A DNA stretch of 64,000 nucleotides from Ideonella_A sakaiensis_A (GCF_048320135.1 NZ_CP182947.1:1984001-2048000), one strand, 5' to 3'; counted from the stretch's first letter, positions 1 to 9,208 are shown. Numbers and translations are program-made. Notes: generated from the letters alone by a model not told the origin.

Positions 1-30
1 CGACTCGCGATCAGCGCACGAACGGGCGGC

Positions 31-726
31 ATGAGCACGCAGCCGCACGAGCCCCGCCTCGCGCGGGTCGCCGCCGTGATGGCCGACCCGGCACGTTCGC
101 GGATGCTGGCCTATCTGCTGTCGGGCGAATATGCAAGCGCCAGTGAACTGGCGAAGGCGGCGTCGGTCACCGCGGCCACCGCCAGTGGCCACCTGGCGAA
201 GCTGCTCGATGCCCGGTTCGTCGTTTGCGAGCCAAGGGGCCGCCACCGCTACTACCGGCTCGCCGATCCCGAAGTGGCGCATGCGCTGGAAGCGCTGGCG
301 CTGGTTGCCGAGCGCGACGGGCACGACCTTGCCTGGGCCCATCCCGAGCGCAAGCGGCTGCGCTATGCGCGCTGCTGCTACGGCCACCTGGCGGGGCAAC
401 TGGCAGTCCGGCTGTTCGATGCGCTGCAGCGCGAAGAGCGCCTGGCATCCACCGCCGACGGCTATGCGCTGACCGACGCCGGGCGGCAGTGGCTGCAGGC
501 GCTGGGCATGACGCCCGGCCCGCCGAGCCGGCGCCGCCGCTTTGCCTACCGCTGCCTCGACTGGTCCGAACGACGCGACCACCTCGCAGGCCAGCTGGCC
601 GACGAGATCTACCAGCATTTCACGCAAGCCGGATGGCTGCGCCGCAGCGCCGGTCGCGCCGTCGAGATCACGCCGACTGGACGCCAGGAGCTGCTGCCGC
701 GGCTGGGTTCCGACGCGCTCCGATGA
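31..726 (+). CDS. ArsR-type winged-helix regulator with long C-terminal domain
   Basis: Predicted cytoplasmic DNA-binding transcription factor of 231 aa. Residues about 8-90 form an ArsR/SmtB winged helix: an ADPARSRML-type first helix, a recognition helix around TAATASGHLAKL and a wing with GRHRYYRL. Classic ArsR proteins are 100-120 aa, so about 130 residues are extra. They contain two related Cys-bearing stretches, RYARCCYGHLAGQLA and RCLDWSERRDHLAGQLA, which look like an internal repeat and could be an effector-binding domain. Long ArsR-like proteins of this shape are common in proteobacteria, but the ligand is unknown to me. The ATG at 31 is the first in-frame start visible; the gene lies 30 nt from the window edge, so its promoter and any operon partner upstream cannot be seen. 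Confidence 0.85.
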   Translation: MSTQPHEPRLARVAAVMADPARSRMLAYLLSGEYASASELAKAASVTAATASGHLAKLLDARFVVCEPRGRHRYYRLADPEVAHALEALALVAERDGHDLAWAHPERKRLRYARCCYGHLAGQLAVRLFDALQREERLASTADGYALTDAGRQWLQALGMTPGPPSRRRRFAYRCLDWSERRDHLAGQLADEIYQHFTQAGWLRRSAGRAVEITPTGRQELLPRLGSDALR

Positions 727-874
727 CCTGGCTGGGAACACACCGAATCGACGAGCGCCCTTGAAACCATCCGTCGCGGAGCGTAAGGTCGGACACCCTT
801 GCCTTCGCGATCGGTTGGATCCGCATCCGAAGGCGACCCGAGGCCTGCGGGCTGATACGGAAGAGGGATACGCA

Positions 875-1948
875 ATGTTCAAGACACTGGGGGAGCAGCC
901 CGGGAGTGCCATTCGCCTGGCCCAGCTCGGCATCCGGGCCAACTACAAATCGAACGCCGGCATCGTTCTTCGCAGCTTCACGAACACCTGGAAGATGGTC
1001 GAGAAAGAAATCTTTCTCTTCTGCAAAGGTTATGACTACCGGATCCAGGAAGGTCCGTTGGCCGGCAGCTATGTGCATCTGTCCGACCCGGCGGACCGCG
1101 CGGTGCTCATCGAGACCTACTACTTCCTCTACACGCACGAGTTCGGCAAATACATGAAGCGCGCGCTGACGGCCGCAAAGGTCGTCAACGTCGTTGCCAC
1201 CGTCGCCTTGAAGGCGCACCTCGCGGGCCTGAGCGACCCGGCCGGCTCGAGCACGTCGATCGCCAACTTCATGACCAATTTCACCTCCGAAGCCACCGGT
1301 ACGGCATTGGGTGGCCCGGGCACAGGGCCTGACGCGGATCGCATCGCCGACTCCATTGCCGGCGTCGACGACGTGCCGTCGGCGGGCGCGGCGGCGTACA
1401 ACGTGGCCTATGCGCTCGATTCGCTGGCCAATGTCACAACGGGCGGCGAGCCGCTCGCTGCCGCCATTGTCGAATCGGGCAGCTCGACCGAGGCCGAGGC
1501 AAAGCTGACGCAGGACATCCGCGCGATCCTGTCCGGCAAATACCGCTGCCTGGCGGTGCAGCAGAAGACCCCGCTGCTGGCGCGCGAGTCACCGGGCGGA
1601 CGGTCCTGGTATTTTTCCGCGTCCGACACCAGCGAGATCCTGATCGGCGAAACCAGCCTTGGCGTCATCAATCGCGTGATGAACGAACGCGCCGTCGGCC
1701 CGAAGGCGGTGTATGTCGTCAATCCATGGGCCGAGAAAGCGTATTTGCCGAGTGCCACCGACTGCGCCAACGCCGCGCTGCGAACGGGCAGCGCGTCGTT
1801 TTCATACCTGCGTTCAGCCAACCAGGTCGACCTCGAAGACCGGCCGGACCTGACCGAAACCGACGCCGGCACGATCTGGAACCCGCTGACCTGGCAGTGG
1901 AAAACGGCGTCGTCGAGGGAGCGGCTGATGCAGGGCAAGTTCTCGTAG
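875..1948 (+). CDS. orphan protein of unknown function
   Basis: 357-aa protein that I do not recognise. The frame is open upstream, but the ATG at 875 is preceded by an AGAGGG ribosome site at suitable spacing, so the upstream extension is rejected. There is no signal peptide and no clear membrane helix. The N-terminal part is helical and aromatic-rich; the middle (about residues 110-190) is Ala/Gly/Ser-rich; the C-terminal part holds RESPGGRSWYFSASD and KAVYVVNPWAEKAYL. It stands alone between an ArsR regulator and the convergent ku gene. Its solitary placement and lack of family signature resemble the other orphan proteins at 13302, 17070, 24885 and 54263, but no catalytic motif is evident. 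Confidence 0.75.
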   Translation: MFKTLGEQPGSAIRLAQLGIRANYKSNAGIVLRSFTNTWKMVEKEIFLFCKGYDYRIQEGPLAGSYVHLSDPADRAVLIETYYFLYTHEFGKYMKRALTAAKVVNVVATVALKAHLAGLSDPAGSSTSIANFMTNFTSEATGTALGGPGTGPDADRIADSIAGVDDVPSAGAAAYNVAYALDSLANVTTGGEPLAAAIVESGSSTEAEAKLTQDIRAILSGKYRCLAVQQKTPLLARESPGGRSWYFSASDTSEILIGETSLGVINRVMNERAVGPKAVYVVNPWAEKAYLPSATDCANAALRTGSASFSYLRSANQVDLEDRPDLTETDAGTIWNPLTWQWKTASSRERLMQGKFS

Positions 1949-1966
1949 CACCCGCACCGGGGGCGA

Positions 1967-2893
1967 TCAAGCAGCCTTTTTCTTCGCGGCAGCCCGCCCG
2001 GCCGACTTCTTCGCCGCCGTCTTCTTCGCCGCCTTCTTTGCCGGCGCCGCGGCCTTGCTTTTTGCGCCCTTGCCTTTCGAGCCCAGGCTCTGGCGCAGCA
2101 GGTCGCTGAGGTCGATCACGTTCGAGCTGCCGATGTCCGGCGCCTCTTCGAGTGGCTCGACGGTGGCCTTGTCGCCGGCTTCGACCTTCTTGTCGATCAG
2201 CGCGCGGATCGCGCTGGTGAAATCGTCCTTGTATTGCGTCGGGTCCCAGCGCGACGTCATCTGCTTGATCAGCTGCTGCGCCATCTGCAGTTCGGTCGGC
2301 TTCGGGCTGACCGCGGAGGCGCCCTGCTTCGGCAGGTCGAGGCCGTCCGGCGAGCGCAGCTCGTCGGCCCAGCGCAGCGTGCCGAGCATCAGCGCCGGGC
2401 CGGCCGGAATCAGTGCCGCCAGGTGCTCCTTGTTGTGCAGCACGAAACGCGCGATGCCGATCACGCCGGCCTTGCCCATCGCCTCGCGCAGCAGCACATA
2501 GACGCGCTCGGCCTTTTCCTCGGGCACCAGGTAATACGGCTTCTCGGCATAGAAGAAAGACACCTCGGTCGCCTTCGTGAAGGTCTCGATCGCGATCGTC
2601 CGCGTGCGCTTCGGGTAGGCCGCCTTGATCTCGTCGTCCGACAGCACGACATAGTCGTCGTCTTCGAGCTTGACGCCCTTCACGATGTGATCCTTGTCGA
2701 TCTCCTTGCCGGTGCGCTTGTTGATGCGCCGGTAACCGACCCGGTCCATCGTCCGCTTGTCGAGCCAGTCGAAATCGATGTCCTGCTCCTGCGTCGCCGA
2801 ATGCAGCGCCACCGGTACATGGACGAGGCCGAACGAGATCGCGCCTTTCCAGATCGCGCGCGTTGCCGAAGCTGATTTTTTCTTGCGTGCCAC
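1967..2893 (-). CDS. ku: Ku, non-homologous end-joining protein
   Basis: Prokaryotic Ku homologue of 308 aa. Ku forms a homodimeric ring that loads on DNA double-strand ends and recruits LigD for end joining. The N-terminus has the family hallmark AIWKGAISFGLVHVPV, followed by the KRTGKEIDKDHIVKG region and the DDYVVLSDDE strand; the beta-barrel core covers roughly residues 10-250. The last 35 residues are a Lys/Ala-rich tail (KKAAKKTAAKKSA type), known in many bacterial Ku proteins as a DNA-contacting extension. The gene is followed upstream on the same strand by an exonuclease III gene (11 nt gap), a plausible repair pair. No ligD is in the window, so it is either elsewhere or missing. Confidence 0.95.
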   Translation of the reverse strand: MARKKKSASATRAIWKGAISFGLVHVPVALHSATQEQDIDFDWLDKRTMDRVGYRRINKRTGKEIDKDHIVKGVKLEDDDYVVLSDDEIKAAYPKRTRTIAIETFTKATEVSFFYAEKPYYLVPEEKAERVYVLLREAMGKAGVIGIARFVLHNKEHLAALIPAGPALMLGTLRWADELRSPDGLDLPKQGASAVSPKPTELQMAQQLIKQMTSRWDPTQYKDDFTSAIRALIDKKVEAGDKATVEPLEEAPDIGSSNVIDLSDLLRQSLGSKGKGAKSKAAAPAKKAAKKTAAKKSAGRAAAKKKAA

Positions 2894-2904
2894 TGGTGTG
2901 TCTC

Positions 2905-3690
2905 CTAGCTTGCTGCCCGCTTGCGTTTGACCGCGATCTCCGCCCAGACCGGCGCGTGGTCGCTCGCACCTTCCCGGCCGCGTTCGTCGCGGTCGACGCC
3001 GGCGCGTTTCACGTTGATGCCTGCGCTGACGAGGATGTGGTCGATGCGCAGCCCGGCGTCGCGTTCCCAGCGCCGGCGCCGGTAGTCCCAGAAGGTGAAC
3101 GGCACCTGGCCGGGATGCGTCGCCTTGATCGCGTCGGTCCAGCCCTGCTGCAGGATCGATTCGAATGCCGCCCGCGGTTCGGGTTGCAGCAGCGCGTCGC
3201 CGCGCCAGCTGTCGGGTTTATAGATGTCGCTGTCGGTCGGCACGACGTTCCAGTCGCCGAGCAGCACGACCGGTATGCCGGAGCGCCACAGCGCGTCGGC
3301 GCGTTTGCGCATCCGCTCGAACCAGCGCAGCTTGATGTCGAATTTCGGCCCCGGCTGCGGGTTGCCGTTCGGCAGATACAGGCAGCCGAACAACACACCG
3401 CCAATCGCCGCCTCGAGATAACGTGCGTCGCGATCCGCCGGGTCACCGGGCAGCTTGCTCAGCACCGCCACCGGTTCGGTGCGGCTGAGCAGCGCAACAC
3501 CGTTCCAGGTTTTCTGGCCAACGACCATCGCGTGGTAACCCGCCGCTCGCAAGGCATCGGTCGGGAAGGCCTCGGTCGGCGTCTTCAGCTCCTGCAGTGC
3601 AACGACGTCGGGGCGAGTCCGCGCCAGCCAGTCGAGCAGCAGGTCGAGCCGGCGGACGATGTTGTTGATGTTCCAGGTCGCGACCCGCAC
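2905..3690 (-). CDS. xthA: exodeoxyribonuclease III / AP endonuclease
   Basis: Mg-dependent endonuclease/exonuclease/phosphatase-fold enzyme that cleaves abasic sites and degrades 3' ends of duplex DNA in base-excision repair. Visible motifs: the RVATWNINN start, LQELK with the metal-binding Glu, YLPNGN, LLGDWN (catalytic Asp/Asn), RIDHILVS and SDHAPVWAE (terminal Asp-His). I chose the GTG at 3690 because AGGAG lies 9 nt upstream and family members begin MRVATWNIN; an ATG at 3714 (8 residues longer) is the alternative. The frame stays open to 4164, but that extension is not supported. Length 261 aa fits the family (about 255-270). It is probably co-transcribed with ku. Confidence 0.92.
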   Translation of the reverse strand: MRVATWNINNIVRRLDLLLDWLARTRPDVVALQELKTPTEAFPTDALRAAGYHAMVVGQKTWNGVALLSRTEPVAVLSKLPGDPADRDARYLEAAIGGVLFGCLYLPNGNPQPGPKFDIKLRWFERMRKRADALWRSGIPVVLLGDWNVVPTDSDIYKPDSWRGDALLQPEPRAAFESILQQGWTDAIKATHPGQVPFTFWDYRRRRWERDAGLRIDHILVSAGINVKRAGVDRDERGREGASDHAPVWAEIAVKRKRAAS

Positions 3691-3879
3691 GTTGGCATGC
3701 TCCTGCAGAAGCATCGATCGTCGCGCGCCGCCCGGCAGGCGACTGTCGGACAACGTCGCGATCTGCCGCAGGAACGGCGTGGCGCGCCAGCCGCCGGGCG
3801 CCGCCACGGCCCGTGATAGGCTGCGCGGCGAGCCGCCAGGCAAGCGCTGGCGGCGCGGCAATGACAGGAGGCGGCAGCG

Positions 3880-4149
3880 GTGGTGGACATGAAAAAAGGC
3901 GTGTTGAGCTTCGGCTCGATGACGCTGGTCGTCGGCGGCCTCGCGCTCGTCGGCCTGTTGTACTGGGGCTGGAAAACCGGCCAGGAACTGCCGCTGTGGC
4001 CGGCGCTGCTGGTCGCTGCGGTCAATGTGTTTGGCGCGGTCCGATTGGTGATCGAGACGAAAGCCAAACGCGCCGCGGCCGCCGAAGCGGCGCACCAGGC
4101 TGCCGCCAACAATGCGGCCCGGCAGTCGCAGCGCAAAGGCAAGCGATGA
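3880..4149 (+). CDS. small two-helix membrane protein
   Basis: 89-aa inner-membrane protein. Two hydrophobic segments are seen, roughly residues 10-30 (SMTLVVGGLALVGLLYWG) and 38-58 (LWPALLVAAVNVFGAVRLV), followed by a Lys/Arg/Ala-rich cytoplasmic tail. The GTG at 3880 is the chosen start because AGGAGG lies 8 nt upstream; the ATG at 3889 would place that site too far away. The stop overlaps the next gene (cytochrome c) in ATGA fashion, so the two are translationally coupled. Function is unknown; the context suggests an accessory to the small cytochrome. Confidence 0.75.
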   Translation: MVDMKKGVLSFGSMTLVVGGLALVGLLYWGWKTGQELPLWPALLVAAVNVFGAVRLVIETKAKRAAAAEAAHQAAANNAARQSQRKGKR

Positions 4150-4586
4150 CTCGATGGCGGCCACTCACGCTTGCCGCGCTGGTGCTGTTTGCAATCGGCG
4201 GTGCCGGGTGCAGCGACAAGAACGAACACGACCCGTTCGCGCTGATGGAAGGCGAGGCGATCTACAAGGCCGAATGCGCGTCGTGCCACGGCGCCAAACT
4301 CGAAGGCCAGCCGGACTGGCGGACCCGCAGGGCCGACGGCAAGATGCCGGCACCGCCGCACGATGCGAGCGGCCATACCTGGCATCACCCGCGCGAGCAA
4401 CTGGCCGCGATCGTCAAGCATGGCCTGGTGCCGCCGAATGCGCCGGCCGGCTACGTCTCCGACATGCCGGCCTATGCCGGCAAGCTCAGCGACAAGCAGA
4501 TCGACAACGTGCTGGCCTGGATCGAGAGTCAGTGGCCGGCGGAGATCCGGCAGCAGCGCGCCGAGATGCTGCAGCAGCGCCAATGA
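4146..4586 (+). CDS. mono-haem c-type cytochrome, lipoprotein-like
   Basis: 146-aa exported cytochrome c. The N-terminus is a lipoprotein signal with a GGAGC lipobox, so the mature protein is probably anchored at Cys22. One haem site, CASCH, lies near residue 41; MPAYAGKLSD near residue 106 supplies a likely axial Met in the usual class I position. A second Met-containing segment (GKMPAPPHD) and a DASGHTWHHP stretch lie between them. The fold resembles small periplasmic electron carriers that feed terminal oxidases or copper/nitrite chemistry. It overlaps the upstream membrane-protein gene by 4 nt and is followed by another small membrane protein, so a three-gene operon is likely. Confidence 0.88.
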   Translation: MTRWRPLTLAALVLFAIGGAGCSDKNEHDPFALMEGEAIYKAECASCHGAKLEGQPDWRTRRADGKMPAPPHDASGHTWHHPREQLAAIVKHGLVPPNAPAGYVSDMPAYAGKLSDKQIDNVLAWIESQWPAEIRQQRAEMLQQRQ

Positions 4587-4617
4587 GCAACACCATCAAC
4601 CCACCGGACACCGCATC

Positions 4618-4827
4618 ATGAAGTGGCGCCGCCTCTGGCAGCCGCGCAGCGGCATGTTCTGGCTGATGATCGTCTTCAATGTGCTGTCATCGCTGTGCGC
4701 GTGGGCGCTGCGCACGTTGCCGCTGACCGATGGCGCGAAACTGGTGCTCGCACTCGTCGCACTGATGAATGTCGGCTTCGGCCTGCTCGCCGCCTGGCAG
4801 CTGCTGCGCAGCGAACCACCCGGCTGA
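4618..4827 (+). CDS. small two-helix membrane protein
   Basis: 69-aa hydrophobic protein (two helices, about residues 12-33 and 42-62, ending LLRSEPPG). It follows the cytochrome c gene. A 12-codon ORF (4583-4621) lies exactly between them: its ATG overlaps the cytochrome stop (ATGA) and its own stop overlaps this start (ATGA). That arrangement could carry ribosomes from one gene to the next; it may equally be accidental. The frame is open further upstream, but only as a shadow of the cytochrome gene. No family recognised. Confidence 0.65.
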   Translation: MKWRRLWQPRSGMFWLMIVFNVLSSLCAWALRTLPLTDGAKLVLALVALMNVGFGLLAAWQLLRSEPPG

Positions 4828-4917
4828 CGGCGCGCGCGCTCTCGGGCCGACAAACCGTCGGCGATACTGGACACGTCACGCTCGTCCATCGGACGCGATT
4901 CGGAAAGTCAACAAACC

Positions 4918-6753
4918 ATGAAGCAACGCCTCGCGCGCAGTGAAGTCCCCGTCGAGACCACCTGGGATCTCGGCGACCTGTTTGTCGACCAGCCGGCCTG
5001 GGAGGCCGAATGCGAGGCGGTCGAAACCGCGCGCCAGCAGCTCGACGGCTACCGCGGCCAGCTCGGCAACGATGCCGCGACGCTGCTCGCCTGCCTGAAT
5101 GCCGTCGAACAGCTGCTGCAGCGGATGGTGCGCGTCGGCACCTTCGCGCGGCTGCGCCATGCGCAGGACGGCAGCAACCCGCAGTCGCAGGCCGGCGTCG
5201 CCCGTGTCGCGGCGTTGCAGGCGCGGGTCGAGGCAAGCGCCAGCGTCGTCGATTCGGAAATCCTCGAGCTGCCGGACGGCCAGCTCGAACGCTTCATCGC
5301 CGCCGAGCCCGGGCTGGCCGGATTCCGGATCTATTTGAACGACCTGCTCGAGCAGCGCCCGCACCGCCTCGGCGCCGAAACCGAACGCGTGCTGGCCGCG
5401 CTCGGCGAGGTGCTCGAAGCACCGTACATGATCTACAACCGTTCGAAATTCGGCGACGTGTTTTTCGAGCCGTTCACCGATTCGGACAACAAGCTTCACG
5501 CCAATTCGATCAACGGCTTCGAATCCGATTTCGAGACGCACAGCGACCCGGTCGTGCGCCGCAATGCCTGGGCATCGTTCAGCGCCGGGCTGAAGGCCTA
5601 CAACCAGACCTGGTCGGGCACCTTCGCGACCGAGGTCAACAAGAATGTCGCGATCGCACGGCTGCGCGGCTACCCGAGCACCGAGGCCTACCTGCTGCAG
5701 CCGCACCAGGTTCCGCGCGCCGTCTACAGCAACATCGTCGAGATCATCCAGGCCGAGCTGGCGCCGCACATGCAGCGCTACGCGCGGCTGCGGCAACGCG
5801 TGCTCGGGCTCGACAAGCTGCTCTACTGCGACCTGAAGGCGCCGCTCGATGCCGAGTTCAACCCTGCCGTTTCATACGAGGAAGGCTGCGCGCTGATCCT
5901 CGATTCGCTGGCGGTGATGGGGCCGGAGTATGTCGGCTTCGCCCGCCAGACGCTCGAGCAGCGCTGGGTCGACCGCGCCGACAACATCGGCAAGTCGTCC
6001 GGCGCGTTCTGCGCATCGCCGTATGGCGTGCACCCGTACATTCTGATGACCTGGTCGAACACGATGCGCAACGTGTTCACGCTGACGCACGAACTCGGCC
6101 ATGGCGGCCACTTCGGCCTCGCGATGCGCAAGCAGCGTTTCGTCGACATGCGCCCGGCGATGCCCTTCGTCGAGGCGCCGTCGACGATGAACGAGATGCT
6201 GCTCGCGCAGCACCTGCTGGCCGGCAACCGCGAGCCGCGGCTGCGCCGCTCGGTCATCATGCAGGTGCTCGGCACCTACCACCACAATTTCGTCACCCAC
6301 CTGCTGGAGGCCGAACTGCAGCGGCAGGTCTATGCGGTCGCCGAAAAAGGCGGCGCGATCACCGCGGCGCTGCTGAACGACACCAAGGGCCGCATCCTCG
6401 CAAACTTCTGGGGCGACACGCTCGAAGTCGACGACGGCGCGCGGATGACCTGGATGCGCCAGCCGCACTACTACATGGGGCTGTACCCGTATACCTATTC
6501 GGTCGGCCTGGTCGCATCGACGGCGATGTCGCTGCGCATCGCCGACGAAGGCGAGCCGGCGGTGAAGCGCTGGCTGCAGGTGCTGGAAGCCGGCGGCACG
6601 CGCCGGCCGCTCGAGCTGATGCAGCTGGCCGGCATCGACATGTACTCGCCGCAGCCGATCCACGATGCGGTGGCCCATGTCGGGCGGCTGATCGACGAGC
6701 TGGAACAGTCGTTTAACGCCGAGCGCTGCGAGCAACACCGCCGCCGCGCATGA
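4918..6753 (+). CDS. pepF: oligoendopeptidase F (M3 family)
   Basis: 611-aa cytoplasmic zinc metallopeptidase that degrades short peptides. The catalytic HELGH is at residues 391-395, followed by the downstream Glu in APSTMNEMLL, as in M3 oligopeptidases. The N-terminal helical lobe begins with the typical TTWDLGDLF segment, where family members often read WDLSDL. Other landmarks are GVHPYILM before the zinc site and PHYYMGLYPYTYSVG near the C-terminus, the substrate-binding tyrosines. Length matches PepF (about 600 aa). Its stop overlaps the kefF start by 4 nt (ATGA), which suggests co-transcription with kefFC. Confidence 0.95.
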   Translation: MKQRLARSEVPVETTWDLGDLFVDQPAWEAECEAVETARQQLDGYRGQLGNDAATLLACLNAVEQLLQRMVRVGTFARLRHAQDGSNPQSQAGVARVAALQARVEASASVVDSEILELPDGQLERFIAAEPGLAGFRIYLNDLLEQRPHRLGAETERVLAALGEVLEAPYMIYNRSKFGDVFFEPFTDSDNKLHANSINGFESDFETHSDPVVRRNAWASFSAGLKAYNQTWSGTFATEVNKNVAIARLRGYPSTEAYLLQPHQVPRAVYSNIVEIIQAELAPHMQRYARLRQRVLGLDKLLYCDLKAPLDAEFNPAVSYEEGCALILDSLAVMGPEYVGFARQTLEQRWVDRADNIGKSSGAFCASPYGVHPYILMTWSNTMRNVFTLTHELGHGGHFGLAMRKQRFVDMRPAMPFVEAPSTMNEMLLAQHLLAGNREPRLRRSVIMQVLGTYHHNFVTHLLEAELQRQVYAVAEKGGAITAALLNDTKGRILANFWGDTLEVDDGARMTWMRQPHYYMGLYPYTYSVGLVASTAMSLRIADEGEPAVKRWLQVLEAGGTRRPLELMQLAGIDMYSPQPIHDAVAHVGRLIDELEQSFNAERCEQHRRRA

Positions 6754-7286
6754 TCCTGATCGTCTACGCCCACCCGCACCCCGGCCACTCCGAGGCGAAC
6801 CGCGTGCTGCTCGATGCGGTGAGCGATGTGCCCGAGGTGAAGGTGCATTCGCTGTACCACCAGTATCCGGATTTCGCCATCGACGTGCCGGCCGAGCAGG
6901 CGCTGCTCGAGCAGGCGCGGCTCGTCGTCTGGCAGCACCCGATCTACTGGTACAGCGTGCCATCGTTGCTGAAGCTGTGGTTCGAATCGGTGCTGGTGCG
7001 CGACTGGGCCTATGGCGACACGACCGCGCTGGCCGGCAAGGACTGCCTGTGGGTGACGACCACCGGCGCGGCCGAAGCGGCCTATTCGATGAGTGGCAAA
7101 CATGCGCACCCGTTCGCGGCATTCACGCCGGCGGTCGAGCAGACGGCGCGCTTTTGCGCGATGAACTGGCTCGAACCGTTCACCGTTCACGGCGCCCACA
7201 AGATCGGCGACGCGGCGCTCGCCGAACAGGGCCAGCGCTACCGCGAGCGCCTTCTTACCTGGCTGGCAGACCATGGCAGCAGCTGA
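6750..7286 (+). CDS. kefF: KefF-type quinone/NAD(P)H oxidoreductase, ancillary to KefC
   Basis: 178-aa flavodoxin-fold FMN enzyme. KefF binds the KefC antiporter and is needed for full K+ efflux when glutathione adducts accumulate; it also has quinone reductase activity. Seen: the N-terminal MILIVYAHPHPGHSE phosphate-binding loop, QHPIYWYSVPSLLKLW and the WVTTTGAAEAAYS loop that contacts flavin. The length matches E. coli KefF (176 aa). The start ATG overlaps the pepF stop and the 3' end overlaps kefC by 14 nt, so the genes form one transcription unit. Confidence 0.9.
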   Translation: MILIVYAHPHPGHSEANRVLLDAVSDVPEVKVHSLYHQYPDFAIDVPAEQALLEQARLVVWQHPIYWYSVPSLLKLWFESVLVRDWAYGDTTALAGKDCLWVTTTGAAEAAYSMSGKHAHPFAAFTPAVEQTARFCAMNWLEPFTVHGAHKIGDAALAEQGQRYRERLLTWLADHGSS

Positions 7287-9084
7287 AGTCTCGATCCTGC
7301 GCGACGCCGTCATCTACCTCGGCGCAGCCGTCGTCTGCGTGCCGATCGCGACCCGGCTCGGGCTCGGCTCGGTGCTCGGCTACCTGATCGCCGGCTGCGC
7401 GATCGGGCCGTGGGGGCTGGCCTTCATCTCCGACGTCGAATCGATATTGCACTTCTCCGAATTCGGCGTCGTGCTGATGCTGTTCCTGATCGGGCTCGAG
7501 CTCGACCCGAAACGGCTGTGGTCGATGCGCCGGCCGGTCTTCGGCGGCGGCGGGCTGCAGATGCTGACCTGCGGCGCGGCGCTCAGCGGCGCGTTGTATT
7601 ACCTCGGCCTGCCGTGGCAGGGCGCGATTGCCGCCGGCATGGCGCTGGCGCTGTCGTCGACGGCGATTGCGGTGCAGACGATGGCCGAGCGCAATTTGCT
7701 CGCCGCGCCGGTCGGCCGCAGCGGCTTCTCGGTGCTGCTGTTCCAGGATATCGCGGCGATCCCGCTGATCGCGCTGATTCCGCTGCTCGGCGTCGTCGAA
7801 GACAGCGGCGAGCCGCTCTGGGTCGGCGCGGGCAAGGTGATCGGCGCGATCGCCGCGGTGATCGTGATCGGCGTGCTGATCACGCCGCGGCTCATGCGGC
7901 TGATCGCGCTGTCGCGGGTGCGCGAGATCTTCACCGCCTTCGCGCTGCTGCTGGTGATCGGCATCGCGCAGCTGATGTCGCTGGCCGGGCTGTCGATGGC
8001 GCTCGGCGCGTTTCTTGCCGGCGTGCTGCTCGCCAGCTCCGAATACCGCCATGCGCTGGAAACCGACATCGCGCCGTTCAAGGGCCTGCTGCTCGGCCTG
8101 TTCTTCATCGCGGTCGGCATGTCGATCGACTTCGGCCTCGTCTTCGCGCAGCCGCAGATGCTCGCGATCCTCGTCGTCGGCCTGGTCACGATCAAGGCGC
8201 TGCTGCTGGCGCTGATCGCACCGGTGCTCGATGTGGCCAAGCAGCAGCGCTGGCTGTTTGCCGCGCTGCTCGCGCAGGCCGGCGAATTTGCCTTCGTGAT
8301 CTTCGGCGTTGCGCGCCAGGCGCGCGTGCTGCCGGGCGACTGGGAGGCGCTGCTGACCGCGGCGGTCGCGATCTCGATGGCGATCACGCCGCTGATGGTG
8401 CTGGCGCACGAGAAGCTGGCGGCGCGGCGCGCATCGAAGCAGTCGCGCGAGTACGACAAGATCGACGACAGCGACGGCGCCTCGGTGATCATCATCGGCT
8501 TCGGCCGCTACGGCCAGATCGTCGGCCGGCTGCTCTTCGCGCAGGGCATTACCGCGACCGTGCTGGATCACGACCCGGACCAGATCGACATGCTGCGCCG
8601 CTTCGGCTTCAAGGTCTTCTACGGCGACGCAACGCGCATCGACATGCTCGAGGCCGCCGGCGCCGCAAAAGCCAAACTCGCGGTCGTCACCGTCGACAGC
8701 CTCGCCGACAGCCTGGCTGTCGTCGACGTGCTGCAGAAGGAATTCCCGCACCTGAAGATCGTCGCCTGCGCACGCAACGTGCGCCACTGGTTCGAGCTCG
8801 TTGAACGCGGCCTCGACAAGGTCGAACGCGAAACCTTCGAATCAGCGCTGCGCACCGGCCGCCAGGCCCTCGAAGCACTCGGCGTCGAACCCTACGAGGC
8901 CCGCGAAGTGGCCGACCTGTTCAGGCGCCACAACCTCGCCGCGCTGCAGGAACTGCGGCCGCACTTCCACGACGAGGCGAAAACCGTTGCGCTGGAAAAA
9001 AGCGGGCAGAGGCAGCTGGAGGAGAACCTGCGGCGGGATCGGGAGATGCGGGAGGCGAGGAGGAAGGCGGAGGGGTGGCATTGA
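7273..9084 (+). CDS. kefC: glutathione-regulated K+/H+ antiporter KefC
   Basis: 603-aa inner-membrane antiporter that releases K+ and acidifies the cytoplasm during electrophile stress. The first ~380 residues hold 12 or so hydrophobic helices of the CPA2 type, with FLIGLELDP and a GAFLAGVLLASSEYRH segment. A Rossmann RCK/KTN domain starts near residue 405 (VIIIGFGRYGQIVGRLL), ending in LDHDPDQID, and binds nucleotide and glutathione. The C-terminal tail is Arg/Glu-rich. The gene overlaps kefF. Its last ~220 nt are repeated in damaged form at 10667-10887, which marks the edge of the accessory island that follows. Confidence 0.95.
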   Translation: MAAAEVSILRDAVIYLGAAVVCVPIATRLGLGSVLGYLIAGCAIGPWGLAFISDVESILHFSEFGVVLMLFLIGLELDPKRLWSMRRPVFGGGGLQMLTCGAALSGALYYLGLPWQGAIAAGMALALSSTAIAVQTMAERNLLAAPVGRSGFSVLLFQDIAAIPLIALIPLLGVVEDSGEPLWVGAGKVIGAIAAVIVIGVLITPRLMRLIALSRVREIFTAFALLLVIGIAQLMSLAGLSMALGAFLAGVLLASSEYRHALETDIAPFKGLLLGLFFIAVGMSIDFGLVFAQPQMLAILVVGLVTIKALLLALIAPVLDVAKQQRWLFAALLAQAGEFAFVIFGVARQARVLPGDWEALLTAAVAISMAITPLMVLAHEKLAARRASKQSREYDKIDDSDGASVIIIGFGRYGQIVGRLLFAQGITATVLDHDPDQIDMLRRFGFKVFYGDATRIDMLEAAGAAKAKLAVVTVDSLADSLAVVDVLQKEFPHLKIVACARNVRHWFELVERGLDKVERETFESALRTGRQALEALGVEPYEAREVADLFRRHNLAALQELRPHFHDEAKTVALEKSGQRQLEENLRRDREMREARRKAEGWH

Positions 9085-9208
9085 GGGTTGCGCGGCCTTG
9101 CGGGGTAGGCTGTAGGTGCAGCGGAAATATTGATGGTCGGCCCTGAGTGCCCTCGTGCTTCGAAGCCGCCGGAAGAGCGGAAGCGGACGTGATTTAGGAA
9201 GACCGAAA

